This document shows, one piece after another, positions 6,824-13,147 of a stretch of 13,147 nucleotides of DNA. Every line of letters begins with the position of its first letter. Position 1 is the stretch's first letter. The position numbers and the translations under genes were made by a program. Location of the stretch: positions 1 to 13,147 of the forward strand of contig JBAQKP010000122.1 of the NCBI GenBank assembly GCA_049301135.1, given 5' to 3'. This stretch comes from JAYXXU01 sp049301135. Its GTDB lineage: Bacteria > Pseudomonadota > Gammaproteobacteria > Pseudomonadales > Moraxellaceae. The notes under the pieces were generated by a model, which worked only from the letters and a program-made list of their open reading frames with translations, did no database searches and was not told the origin of the DNA.

Positions 6824-7258
6824 ATGAAATATGCTCAGATTCAATCCTACACGGATTCACAGTTCAAGCGTCTAATTGGTGTTGATCAGGCAACTTTTGC
6901 CGACATGGTGAGCATCGTAAAAGCCGCTGAAGCCCTTAAGCGCAAGTCTGGTCGTCCAAGCAAGCTCAGCACGGAAGACCAGATATTACTCACATTCAAC
7001 TATTTACGCGAGTACAGAACGCTCTTTCACGTTGCGGCCGATTACGGTATTCACGAGTCTAACGCGCAACGAATAGTCGTAAGAATTGAGAACATATTGA
7101 TTCAGTCAGGACGGTTTAGTTTGCCCAAAAAATTACCACCATCCACGACCGAAGTTGACTGGGACGTGATTGTGGTTGATGTGACAGAAACCCCAATAGA
7201 GCGACCCAAAAAAAGCAGCGCAAGTACTACAGCGGCAAGAAAAAGCGTCACACGTTAA
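6824..7258 (+). CDS. IS5-family transposase, orfA (N-terminal part)
   Basis: The 144-residue frame encodes the N-terminal half of a DDE transposase. A helix-turn-helix domain lies at about residues 47-90 (LSTEDQILLTFNYLREYRT through YGIHESNAQRIV), as in HTH_Tnp_4. The first catalytic aspartate is D119 in VVDVTETPIERP. Past residue 130 the orfA reading (SSASTTAARKSVTR) is the unshifted tail. The family-typical sequence KKQRKYYSGKKKRHTLKTQ appears only after a -1 shift, so the functional enzyme is the orfA-orfB fusion of about 275 residues. orfA alone could act as a DNA-binding regulator. No Shine-Dalgarno is visible. Confidence 0.88.
   Translation: MKYAQIQSYTDSQFKRLIGVDQATFADMVSIVKAAEALKRKSGRPSKLSTEDQILLTFNYLREYRTLFHVAADYGIHESNAQRIVVRIENILIQSGRFSLPKKLPPSTTEVDWDVIVVDVTETPIERPKKSSASTTAARKSVTR
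7207..7215 (+). promoter_or_regulatory. -1 programmed frameshift site joining orfA and orfB
   Basis: CCC AAA AAA AGC in the orfA frame contains seven consecutive A followed by G. Slipping back one base changes the reading to AAA AAA AAG CAG CGC, giving PKKKQRKYYSGKKKRH, the sequence expected at this point in IS5-family transposases. The orfB frame is open from here to 7650. Transcript slippage on A7 would give the same product. Confidence 0.8.
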
Positions 7259-7272
7259 AAACCCAAATCGTT

Positions 7273-7650
7273 GTGCATCAGGCCAGTCAACACATTCTAA
7301 GTATTGCGATTGGCTGTGGCAGCCAACACGACATTGGTTTAGCTCGGGAAAACGTCCGTAACCTACTGATATCGAGATATTGTTTTGCAGATCTGGGGTA
7401 TTTTGGTCTCAAAGAGATTGGTTGTCGTTTATTCACGCCGCTCAAGAAACCCAAAGGTGGCCTGCTGGAGCCGATTCAGAAGCAGATCAACGGCGAGATC
7501 AGTCGTCGTCGGATTGTTGTCGAACATGTGATTGGGCGTTTGAAGCGGTTTAGGATCGTTTCAGAGCGTTATCGAAATCGCCGAAAGAGATATGGCTTAC
7601 GGCTGAACTTACTTGCTGGAATTTTGAACTGGATGGCGGTCAAAAAATGA
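7273..7650 (+). CDS. IS5-family transposase, orfB (C-terminal catalytic part)
   Basis: This frame supplies the rest of the DDE domain. It has the second aspartate in CFADLGYFG (residue 40 from the GTG at 7273) and the glutamate in RRRIVVEHVIGRLKRF (residue 84), followed by SERYRNRRKRYGLRLNLLAGI, characteristic of DDE_Tnp_4 enzymes. GTG at 7273 is only the first start-like codon in the frame. The frame is open back to the slip site at 7207-7215, so orfB is most likely made by frameshift from orfA rather than by independent initiation. It ends 15 bases before the right end of the element. Confidence 0.86.
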   Translation: MHQASQHILSIAIGCGSQHDIGLARENVRNLLISRYCFADLGYFGLKEIGCRLFTPLKKPKGGLLEPIQKQINGEISRRRIVVEHVIGRLKRFRIVSERYRNRRKRYGLRLNLLAGILNWMAVKK

Positions 7651-7651
7651 T

Positions 7652-7665
7652 TTTCGCAAGAGGTC
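7652..7665 (-). repeat. Right terminal inverted repeat of the IS
   Basis: TTTCGCAAGAGGTC, perfectly complementary to the left end and followed by TA (7666-7667). Confidence 0.85.
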
Positions 7666-7788
7666 TATTAAACCAAAAACCAAGTAAAATACTCTGAATT
7701 AACTCACTCTCAACATTTTTTAAAATTCTCCCTCAAAGCTGTTGCGGTGATCTGGCTGAATCAGTGCGAGCGAACGCTGTGTTGCCGC

Positions 7789-7819
7789 AAAAAAACAGGC
7801 CGAAGTGTCGGCCTGTTTT
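7789..7819 (-). terminator. Intrinsic terminator of the yjcH-actP operon
   Basis: A perfect 12-bp stem (AAAACAGGCCGA / TCGGCCTGTTTT) with a 4-base AGTG loop lies 15 bases past the actP stop. Read in the actP direction it ends in seven T. The stem also has TTTT on the plus-strand side, so it could stop transcripts leaving the IS as well. Confidence 0.9.
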
Positions 7820-7833
7820 AAGCTCAACAAGGC

Positions 7834-9561
7834 TTAGTGATCGCTGGCTTTGGATGCCCCAATCCCCGTCATCGAACGGACAAACTGCGCATCAAATGCC
7901 GCGCGTTCAGCATCGGCACGCGTGCTCTTATCGGTGACCGAAAACAACCAGCAGCAGACAAACGCAATCGTGATCGAAAACAGCGCCGGATTGCTATACG
8001 GGATCGGCGCGGTTGCACTGATATGTAAGGTATCGACCCAGACGGCTTTGGTCATGCCGATCAAAGTCACTGAGGAGACCAAACCCATTGTGCCACCAAT
8101 CACCGCACCCCGCGTGGTCAGACCACGCCAGAACATCGACAACAACAACACAGGGAAGTTGGACGAAGCCGCCACCGCAAATGCTAGACCGACCATAAAG
8201 GCGACGTTTTGTTTTTCGAACACAATGCCCAGTAGCATGGCCAGCAGACCGAGCGCCAGTACCGCGTATTTTGAGACACGCATTTCTTGCTTTTCGGTCG
8301 AACGACCATGCGCGATGACATTGGCGTACAGATCATGCGAAACCGCCGATGCACCCGACAAGGTCAAACCTGCGACCACGGCCAGAATCGTGGCAAACGC
8401 GACAGCCGAAATAAAGCCCAAGAACCAATCACCACCGAGCGCATGCGACAGATGCACCGCCGCCATATTGCCGCCACCGAGCAACTCGAGCTTGCCGGTT
8501 TCGGCCATTTTGGTCAGGTCGAGATATTGCGGATTTTGCGCGACAAACAAGATCGCACCGAAGCCGATGATGAAGGTCAGCAGGTAAAAATAACCAATAA
8601 AACCCGTCGCAAAGAACACCGATTTACGCGCTTCTTTGGCATTACCAACGGTGAAGAACCGCATCAAAATATGTGGCAGACCGGCTGTACCAAACATCAA
8701 AGCTAAGCCAAGCGAAATCGCATCAATTGGGTTACTGATCAGCGAGCCGGGGCCCATGATTTTTTGACCGTCGGTGTTATGCACATCGCTATACACATCG
8801 ACCGCCGCGCTAAACATGCCTTCTAGACTGAAGTTATAGGCTTGCAGCACCATAAACGCCATAAAGGTCGCGCCAGACAGCAGCATCACCGCCTTGATGA
8901 TCTGTACCCACGTGGTCGCCAGCATGCCGCCGAACATCACATAGGCGACCATCAAGACACCGACCACCACCACTGCGATATTATAATTTAAGCCAAATAA
9001 TAGCTTAATCAACTGACCTGCACCGACCATCTGCGCAATCAGATAAAACGACACCACCACCAAGGTGCTGACCGCCGCCATGGTGCGCACAGGGCCACGC
9101 GCCAGCCGGAACGAGGCGACATCGGCAAAAGTAAATTTACCCAAGTTACGCAGCCGCTCGGCAATCACAAACAGGATGATCGGCCAGCCGACGAGGAAGC
9201 CAATCGAATACAGCAACCCATCAAAACCAGTGGCGAACACCATCGCCGAAATACCCAGAAAAGACGCGGCAGACATATAGTCACCGGCAATCGCAAGGCC
9301 GTTTTGGAAGCCGGTAATGCCACCGCCTGCGGTATAAAAGTCGGCGGTCGAACGGGTTTTACTGGCTGCCCATTTGGTAATGCCGAGGGTAAAACCGACA
9401 AACACCACAAACATGCCAATCGCAACCCAATTGGTGGCTTGTTGTTCGGTCGCGCCAAGGTCGAGTTTGGATGCCCACACGCTGGTTGGCAGCAAACTGA
9501 ACAGCAACGCCAGCAGACTGGCATATAGCGTTTGCATTGAGCTCTTCATTGAGTTGTTCAT
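7834..9561 (-). CDS. actP: Cation/acetate symporter ActP
   Basis: A 575-residue SLC5/sodium:solute symporter that brings acetate and similar short monocarboxylates across the inner membrane with a cation. It has a signal-peptide-like N-terminus (LLALLFSLLPTSVWA) as in E. coli ActP, then roughly 13 membrane segments. Conserved stretches include FYTAGGGITGFQNGLAIAGD, ATTWVQIIKAVMLL, LMFGTAGLPHILMRFFTV and TILAVVAGLTLSGASAVSHD, and the C-terminal AQFVRSMTGIG mirrors E. coli AQFIRSQTGFG. The ATG at 9561 overlaps the yjcH stop as ATGA, with GAAGGT 6 bases upstream, so the two are translationally coupled. It is slightly longer than the E. coli protein (549), mostly in the N-terminal leader and periplasmic loops. 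No acs gene is present in the window. Confidence 0.95.
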   Translation of the reverse strand: MNNSMKSSMQTLYASLLALLFSLLPTSVWASKLDLGATEQQATNWVAIGMFVVFVGFTLGITKWAASKTRSTADFYTAGGGITGFQNGLAIAGDYMSAASFLGISAMVFATGFDGLLYSIGFLVGWPIILFVIAERLRNLGKFTFADVASFRLARGPVRTMAAVSTLVVVSFYLIAQMVGAGQLIKLLFGLNYNIAVVVVGVLMVAYVMFGGMLATTWVQIIKAVMLLSGATFMAFMVLQAYNFSLEGMFSAAVDVYSDVHNTDGQKIMGPGSLISNPIDAISLGLALMFGTAGLPHILMRFFTVGNAKEARKSVFFATGFIGYFYLLTFIIGFGAILFVAQNPQYLDLTKMAETGKLELLGGGNMAAVHLSHALGGDWFLGFISAVAFATILAVVAGLTLSGASAVSHDLYANVIAHGRSTEKQEMRVSKYAVLALGLLAMLLGIVFEKQNVAFMVGLAFAVAASSNFPVLLLSMFWRGLTTRGAVIGGTMGLVSSVTLIGMTKAVWVDTLHISATAPIPYSNPALFSITIAFVCCWLFSVTDKSTRADAERAAFDAQFVRSMTGIGASKASDH

Positions 9562-9878
9562 GGCTGCACCTTCAGGACAACCTGACGGGTCATCTCATCA
9601 AAATAACGATTGGCGTACCAGACGTAGATGCCGCACAGCACAAACGCGGAAAGGATCACCGCCACGCCAAGCGGCATGCCGACGGTGATCACGCCACCGA
9701 ATAACGACTGGTGCATGACCTCTGGAAACAATGCAACGAAGGTGATAAATCCGCAATAAATCGCCAATTGAATGGCGGCGAGTGACCAGCTTAAACGAGA
9801 TTTTTGGCGAATCAGGGTTTGAAAATCGGGATGGTTCAGGAAGGCCTGAACTTGTTTTGCGTCCATCGAATCGTTCAT
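9558..9878 (-). CDS. yjcH: DUF485 family inner-membrane protein YjcH
   Basis: A small two-helix membrane protein encoded just upstream of actP in many proteobacteria, thought to assist or accompany the acetate permease. It has a soluble start (MNDSMDAKQVQAFLNHPDF), then helices at SWSLAAIQLAIYCGFITFVA and in GVAVILSAFVLCGIYVWYAN, and a short cytoplasmic tail. The start at 9878 is preferred because GGAG lies 9 bases upstream and the protein then matches the usual length (106 residues here). In-frame ATGs at 9902 and 9893 lack ribosome binding sites. Its TGA overlaps the actP ATG by 4 bases. Confidence 0.88.
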   Translation of the reverse strand: MNDSMDAKQVQAFLNHPDFQTLIRQKSRLSWSLAAIQLAIYCGFITFVALFPEVMHQSLFGGVITVGMPLGVAVILSAFVLCGIYVWYANRYFDEMTRQVVLKVQP

Positions 9879-9952
9879 GATCGGATGCTCCATGTCTATC
9901 ATTCGGGTTTTTTGACCATTTCACAGTAGCGCTGTTTGTACGCTTTGAAACT

Positions 9953-9966
9953 TCGACTTTGGTCGA
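9953..9966. promoter_or_regulatory. Short dyad in the yjcH/sensor-kinase divergent region
   Basis: TCGAC and GTCGA flank a TTTG spacer about 75 bases before yjcH and about 95 before the kinase. It is the only clear symmetric site in the 181-base divergent gap, where a response regulator acting on either gene would bind. With 5-bp arms it may be chance. I could not identify a convincing -35/-10 pair for either gene here. Confidence 0.2.
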
Positions 9967-10059
9967 GAGATTCGGTAAACGATCCGCCGCCCGCCAAATT
10001 CAGGCTATGATCATATGGCGCGTCACCAGCAGACGCTTTCGGCACGGGTGGAACTCAGG

Positions 10060-13000
10060 ATGAATGGTTGGCTGATTACCAGTGTTTTGGCGCTCTATGT
10101 CGGCTTGCTGTTTGTCTGTGCTTTTTTTGGCGAGCGTTCTAGCTTAAATATCGGCAGACGTAGTCGGCAGTTTTTATTTGCATTGACGCTGGGGGTGTAT
10201 TGCACTTCGTGGACGTTTTATGGCGCAGTCGGTTCGGCCTTACAACAAGGCTGGGCGTTTTTGGCGATTTATCTCGGGCCTCTGCTGTTTTTGTGGTTTG
10301 GGCATGATGCGTGGCAACGCTTGGTGCAGATTCGGCGGCATCATTCGATTAATTCGATTGCGGATTTTTTAGCGGCACGTTACGGCAAATCACCACTCCT
10401 AGCGGCGCTGGTGACGCTGTTGGCGGTGGTGAGTGTGCTGCCGTATTTTGCGCTGCAACTACAGGCGATTTCGCTCAGTGTTGCGGTGTTAATGCCCGCG
10501 CAAACCCAACCCACTGGCTTCGACTGGCCGAGTATGGGCGTGTTTGCGCTGACCGCTGGACTTGCGGCGTTGGCGATGTTATTTGGCACGCGGCAACTGC
10601 ACAGCAATGAGCGGCACGGCGGCCTGATGCTAGCGGTCGCACTAGAGTCGGCGGTCAAGCTGATTGCGCTGTTGTTAGTCGGCGGCTATGCGCTGTGGCA
10701 TTTGTCACAGTCGACCACGCCGTTGCCCAGCGTGCCGACGCTCGCCGTGCCGACCCAGATCCCCAGTGGTTTTTTGGCGCAAACCTTGGTCGCGGCCTTG
10801 GCGATGATTTGTTTGCCCAGACAGTTTCATGTCGCGGTGGTCGAGTGTAGCCATGCCGATGATTTGAAGGCGGCGCGACCCTTGTTTGCCAGTTATCTGT
10901 TGTTGACCGTGCTGGCGATTTTACCGATTGCATGGTGGGCAGGCACAGAACTGAACCAGCTGTCGAATCCAGATATGGCGGTGTTGCTGTTGCCGCTGCT
11001 GCATGACCAACAGGCGTTGGCGTTGGTGGCGTTTTTGGGTGGGTTTTCGGCAGCAACGGGCATGCTATTGGTCGCCAGTGTCGCGCTGTCGATTATGCTG
11101 AGTAATGATTTGATTTTGCCTACCTTGTGGCGTTTGGGTTGGTTGCGTCGTGACACGCCACATTTGGTTGATTGGGTGCGCTGGATTCGGCGACTGTCGT
11201 TACTAGGCCTCATGCTGCTGGCCTATGCAATGTATCGCTTGTTTGCCGGTGATACACAATTGGCCAGTATTGGTGTGCTGTCGTTTGCGGCGGTGGCGCA
11301 GTTTGCACCGGCATTAATCGGCGGATTGTACTGGCGTGGTGGCAGTAAAACCGGCGTGATTGCGGGTCTGCTGGCGGGATTTGCGCTGTGGGCAATCACC
11401 CTGCTGTGGCCGACATTGCTGCGGCTCGGGATTGGCGACAGTGCAGTGTTGCAACACGGTCTGTTCGGTTGGGCATGGCTGCGACCAGAGGCGCTGCTCG
11501 GCAGTCAAGGGCTTGATCCGATCACGCACGGGGTACTGTGGTCACTGTCGATCAATCTGTTGCTGTATGTGTTGGTGTCGTTGCGCTTTCGGCCACTGAT
11601 GCGCGAGCAAATGCAGGCATTGGCATTCTTGCAACCGGATGATCAGGCCAAAGAACCGCTGTACGTCAGCACCAATACCGCGCCGAGTCGCTTTCAACTG
11701 ATTGATCTATATACCTTGGCGGCACAAATTACCGGCACGCCGGTGGCGGATGCCAAGTTTCAGCAGTTTGCCGAGCAGCTTGGCCAGCCGTTAAACCTCT
11801 ATCAAGCAGCCGATGGGCGCTGGTGGCGCATGACCGAGCAATTGTTGGCGGCCTCGATTGGTACCGCAACGGCGCGTACCTTACTGAGTACCGCGCTGCA
11901 TGACAAAGGCATGGGGATCGCCGAAATCGCCGGACTGCTCGATCATGCGTCGCAATTGCAACGTTTTAACCAAGCGCTGCTGGCCACCATGATGGATCAT
12001 ATCGCGCAAGGGGTCAGCGTGGTCGATGCCGAACTCAAGCTGGTCGCATGGAATCGACGCTATCTGGAGCTGTTTGACTATCCGGATGATTTGGTCTATG
12101 TCGGCTGTCCGATTGCCCATTTGATTCAATACAACGCCGAGCGTGGCGAGTGTGGCGTGGGCGATGTGCGCGAACATATCGAAAAACGCTTGTACTGGAT
12201 GCGGCGCGGCAATCCGCATGTGTTTGAGCGGGTGCGCAAAGATGGCCGAGTGATCGAGATGCGTGGCCAGCCGATTGATGGCGGTGGCTTTGTCACCACG
12301 TTTGCCGATATTACTGCATTTCGGCAGACCGAGGCAGCGCTGGAACAGCGGGTGTTAGAGCGGACTGAGCAGCTTGAAATCGCGCTGCAGCATCAGGCCG
12401 AGGCACGCCAATTGGCCGATCAAGCCAACCAATCAAAAAGCCGTTTTGTGGCGGCGGCCAGTCATGATCTGCTGCAACCGATGCACGCGGCACGCTTGTT
12501 TGCCGCCAGTCTGGCTGCCAGTCCACTGGATGCCGACGCTGAATATTTGGTGCAGCAACTCGACCGCTCCCTACATGGTGCGGAGAGTATTTTATCCTCG
12601 TTGTTGGATATCGCACGGCTGGATACTGGTGCGCTACAACCCAGTCTTGAGGCGGTTGCGCTTGCCCCGTTATTGGCCGATCTGCATAGCCAATATGCAC
12701 CACTCGCAGCACAACGCGGCTTGCAACTGCGCGTATACGCCTCACCGCTATGGGTCTATACCGATCCGCAATGGCTGCGCCGTATGGCACAAAACCTGCT
12801 CAGCAATGCGCTACGCTATACCGCGCAAGGACGTGTGGTGATGGGAGTACGCCAGTCCGCGCAAGGCATTCGGCTGTTTGTTTGTGATACTGGGCTTGGG
12901 ATTGATCATGCCCAGCAAGGCCGGATTTTTGATGAATTTCAGCGCGGTACGGCTGGTTCACCATGGGGCGAGCAAGGGCTGGGGTTAGGACTCGCGATTA

Positions 13001-13147
13001 CCTTTCGCATGGCCAAACGGCTCGGACATGGCCTGTATCTCGACTCAAACGTTGGCAAAGGCTCACGCTTTTGGCTGACGCTCCCCGCTATACAAGCGCC
13101 CTCAGTCGTCGCAGTCGCACCGGCTGCCAGCATCCCTACCCTTGGAT
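10060..13147 (+). CDS. SLC5-STAC-PAS sensor histidine kinase, CrbS/MxtR-like (CbrA superfamily), 3' end beyond window
   Basis: About 1029 codons are visible without a stop. Residues 1-520 form a multi-helix SLC5 sodium:solute symporter-like domain (LGVYCTSWTFYGAVGSA; INSIADFLAARYGKSPLLAA). A STAC-like linker follows at about 540-620 (FQLIDLYTLAAQITG). A PAS domain lies at about 645-755 (MDHIAQGVSVVD to TTFADITAFRQ), and a coiled coil at about 755-793. The HisKA domain has phospho-acceptor H802 in AASHDLLQPMHAARLF. The HATPase has N912/N916 (QNLLSNALRY), D943 (DTGLG) and GLGLGLAI at 973-980. The proline/alanine-rich stretch at the window end may be a linker to a receiver domain. Such kinases couple a transporter-like sensor to carbon-source control; CrbS/MxtR homologues control acs and actP. 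The divergent yjcH-actP operon makes that role the best guess, with CbrA as the alternative. The ATG at 10060 is chosen; in-frame GTG 10048 and ATG 10015 are possible. Confidence 0.9.
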   Translation, partial: MNGWLITSVLALYVGLLFVCAFFGERSSLNIGRRSRQFLFALTLGVYCTSWTFYGAVGSALQQGWAFLAIYLGPLLFLWFGHDAWQRLVQIRRHHSINSIADFLAARYGKSPLLAALVTLLAVVSVLPYFALQLQAISLSVAVLMPAQTQPTGFDWPSMGVFALTAGLAALAMLFGTRQLHSNERHGGLMLAVALESAVKLIALLLVGGYALWHLSQSTTPLPSVPTLAVPTQIPSGFLAQTLVAALAMICLPRQFHVAVVECSHADDLKAARPLFASYLLLTVLAILPIAWWAGTELNQLSNPDMAVLLLPLLHDQQALALVAFLGGFSAATGMLLVASVALSIMLSNDLILPTLWRLGWLRRDTPHLVDWVRWIRRLSLLGLMLLAYAMYRLFAGDTQLASIGVLSFAAVAQFAPALIGGLYWRGGSKTGVIAGLLAGFALWAITLLWPTLLRLGIGDSAVLQHGLFGWAWLRPEALLGSQGLDPITHGVLWSLSINLLLYVLVSLRFRPLMREQMQALAFLQPDDQAKEPLYVSTNTAPSRFQLIDLYTLAAQITGTPVADAKFQQFAEQLGQPLNLYQAADGRWWRMTEQLLAASIGTATARTLLSTALHDKGMGIAEIAGLLDHASQLQRFNQALLATMMDHIAQGVSVVDAELKLVAWNRRYLELFDYPDDLVYVGCPIAHLIQYNAERGECGVGDVREHIEKRLYWMRRGNPHVFERVRKDGRVIEMRGQPIDGGGFVTTFADITAFRQTEAALEQRVLERTEQLEIALQHQAEARQLADQANQSKSRFVAAASHDLLQPMHAARLFAASLAASPLDADAEYLVQQLDRSLHGAESILSSLLDIARLDTGALQPSLEAVALAPLLADLHSQYAPLAAQRGLQLRVYASPLWVYTDPQWLRRMAQNLLSNALRYTAQGRVVMGVRQSAQGIRLFVCDTGLGIDHAQQGRIFDEFQRGTAGSPWGEQGLGLGLAITFRMAKRLGHGLYLDSNVGKGSRFWLTLPAIQAPSVVAVAPAASIPTLG

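Larger units (their letters stand above)
6783..7665 (+). mobile_element. Intact IS5-family insertion sequence (IS427-group-like)
   Basis: An 883-bp element bounded by perfect 14-bp terminal inverted repeats (GACCTCTTGCGAAA at the left, its complement at 7652-7665) and flanked on each side by TA, the likely target duplication. It carries two overlapping transposase reading frames joined by an A-rich -1 slip site. Size, two-frame coding, DDE transposase type and short target duplication fit the IS427 group of the IS5 family. No internal stop or deletion is seen, so it may still be active. It sits between the small membrane protein gene and the actP terminator and disrupts no gene. Confidence 0.9.
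6739..7702. repeat. 11-bp inverted repeat bracketing the insertion sequence
   Basis: TTAATTCAGAG at 6739-6749 and its exact complement CTCTGAATTAA at 7692-7702 lie outside the insertion sequence, 33 and 24 bases from its ends. With the IS and one TA removed, they would face each other across about 55 bases of AT-rich DNA. They may be remains of an older palindromic element or hairpin that the IS entered, or chance in AT-rich sequence. Confidence 0.35.

Noticed and set aside
7850..8587. Long 245-codon open frame on the plus strand across actP
   Set aside because: It is antisense to an unmistakable ActP, has no recognisable domain or ribosome binding site, and follows from the codon bias of the real gene.
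9923..9950. TTTCAA / TACTGT as a yjcH-actP promoter
   Set aside because: Poor consensus match (three of six at -35) with 16-base spacing; not strong enough to annotate.
10380..11529. Series of minus-strand open frames under the kinase's SLC5 domain
   Set aside because: Low-complexity, Pro/Thr/Ser-rich products typical of shadows; the plus-strand frame is open from 10060 to the window end.
12374..12841. 155-codon frame on the plus strand, and a 159-codon frame on the minus strand at 12311-12790
   Set aside because: Both lie over the HisKA/HATPase part of the sensor kinase, whose own frame is continuous with all catalytic motifs.

Overview
The window looks like chromosome from a gammaproteobacterium, probably in or near Moraxellaceae/Pseudomonadales. 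The support is close protein resemblance of RF2, PaeA (YtfL), YjcH and ActP to their gammaproteobacterial forms, moderate GC with AT-rich intergenic stretches, and an SLC5-type histidine kinase of the CbrA/CrbS/MxtR kind. This placement is inference; no 16S or phylogeny is available here.

Layout. 1-195: the first codons of a leftward gene (possibly an ArsR-type regulator) behind a perfect AT-rich palindrome, then a hairpin below prfB. 193-1288 (-): prfB (release factor 2), read through a +1 programmed frameshift whose in-frame stop is UAA rather than the usual UGA. 1414-2403 (+): rnz (RNase Z), then 2437-3753 (+): paeA/ytfL, a CNNM/CBS/CorC-HlyC membrane protein, probably in the same transcript. 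3748-5289 (-): a B12-binding-type radical SAM gene split by one in-frame TGA. It overlaps the end of paeA by 6 bp and has a palindromic promoter region. 5435-6262 (-): a double-hotdog acyl-CoA thioesterase. 6420-6623 (-): a 67-residue two-helix membrane protein with a good promoter and ribosome binding site.

6783-7665: an apparently intact IS5-family (IS427-group-like) insertion sequence with 14-bp terminal repeats, a TA target duplication and an A7 -1 frameshift signal joining orfA and orfB. It sits in an AT-rich intergenic stretch. 7834-9878 (-): the yjcH-actP acetate uptake operon, ending in a strong intrinsic terminator. 10060-13147 (+, cut by the window end): a large sensor kinase with an SLC5 transporter-like N-terminus, a STAC-like region, a PAS domain and HisKA/HATPase domains. 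It is divergent from yjcH-actP and is the likely controller of acetate use.

No tRNA, rRNA, CRISPR array, phage or defence system is visible. No gap longer than 300 bases lacks a gene. The 157-base gap at 6263-6419 (upstream of the thioesterase) shows nothing convincing. The points most worth a second look are the UAA-type prfB frameshift site, the single TGA inside the radical SAM gene, and the acetate permease/SLC5-kinase pairing. No wholly new system is evident.
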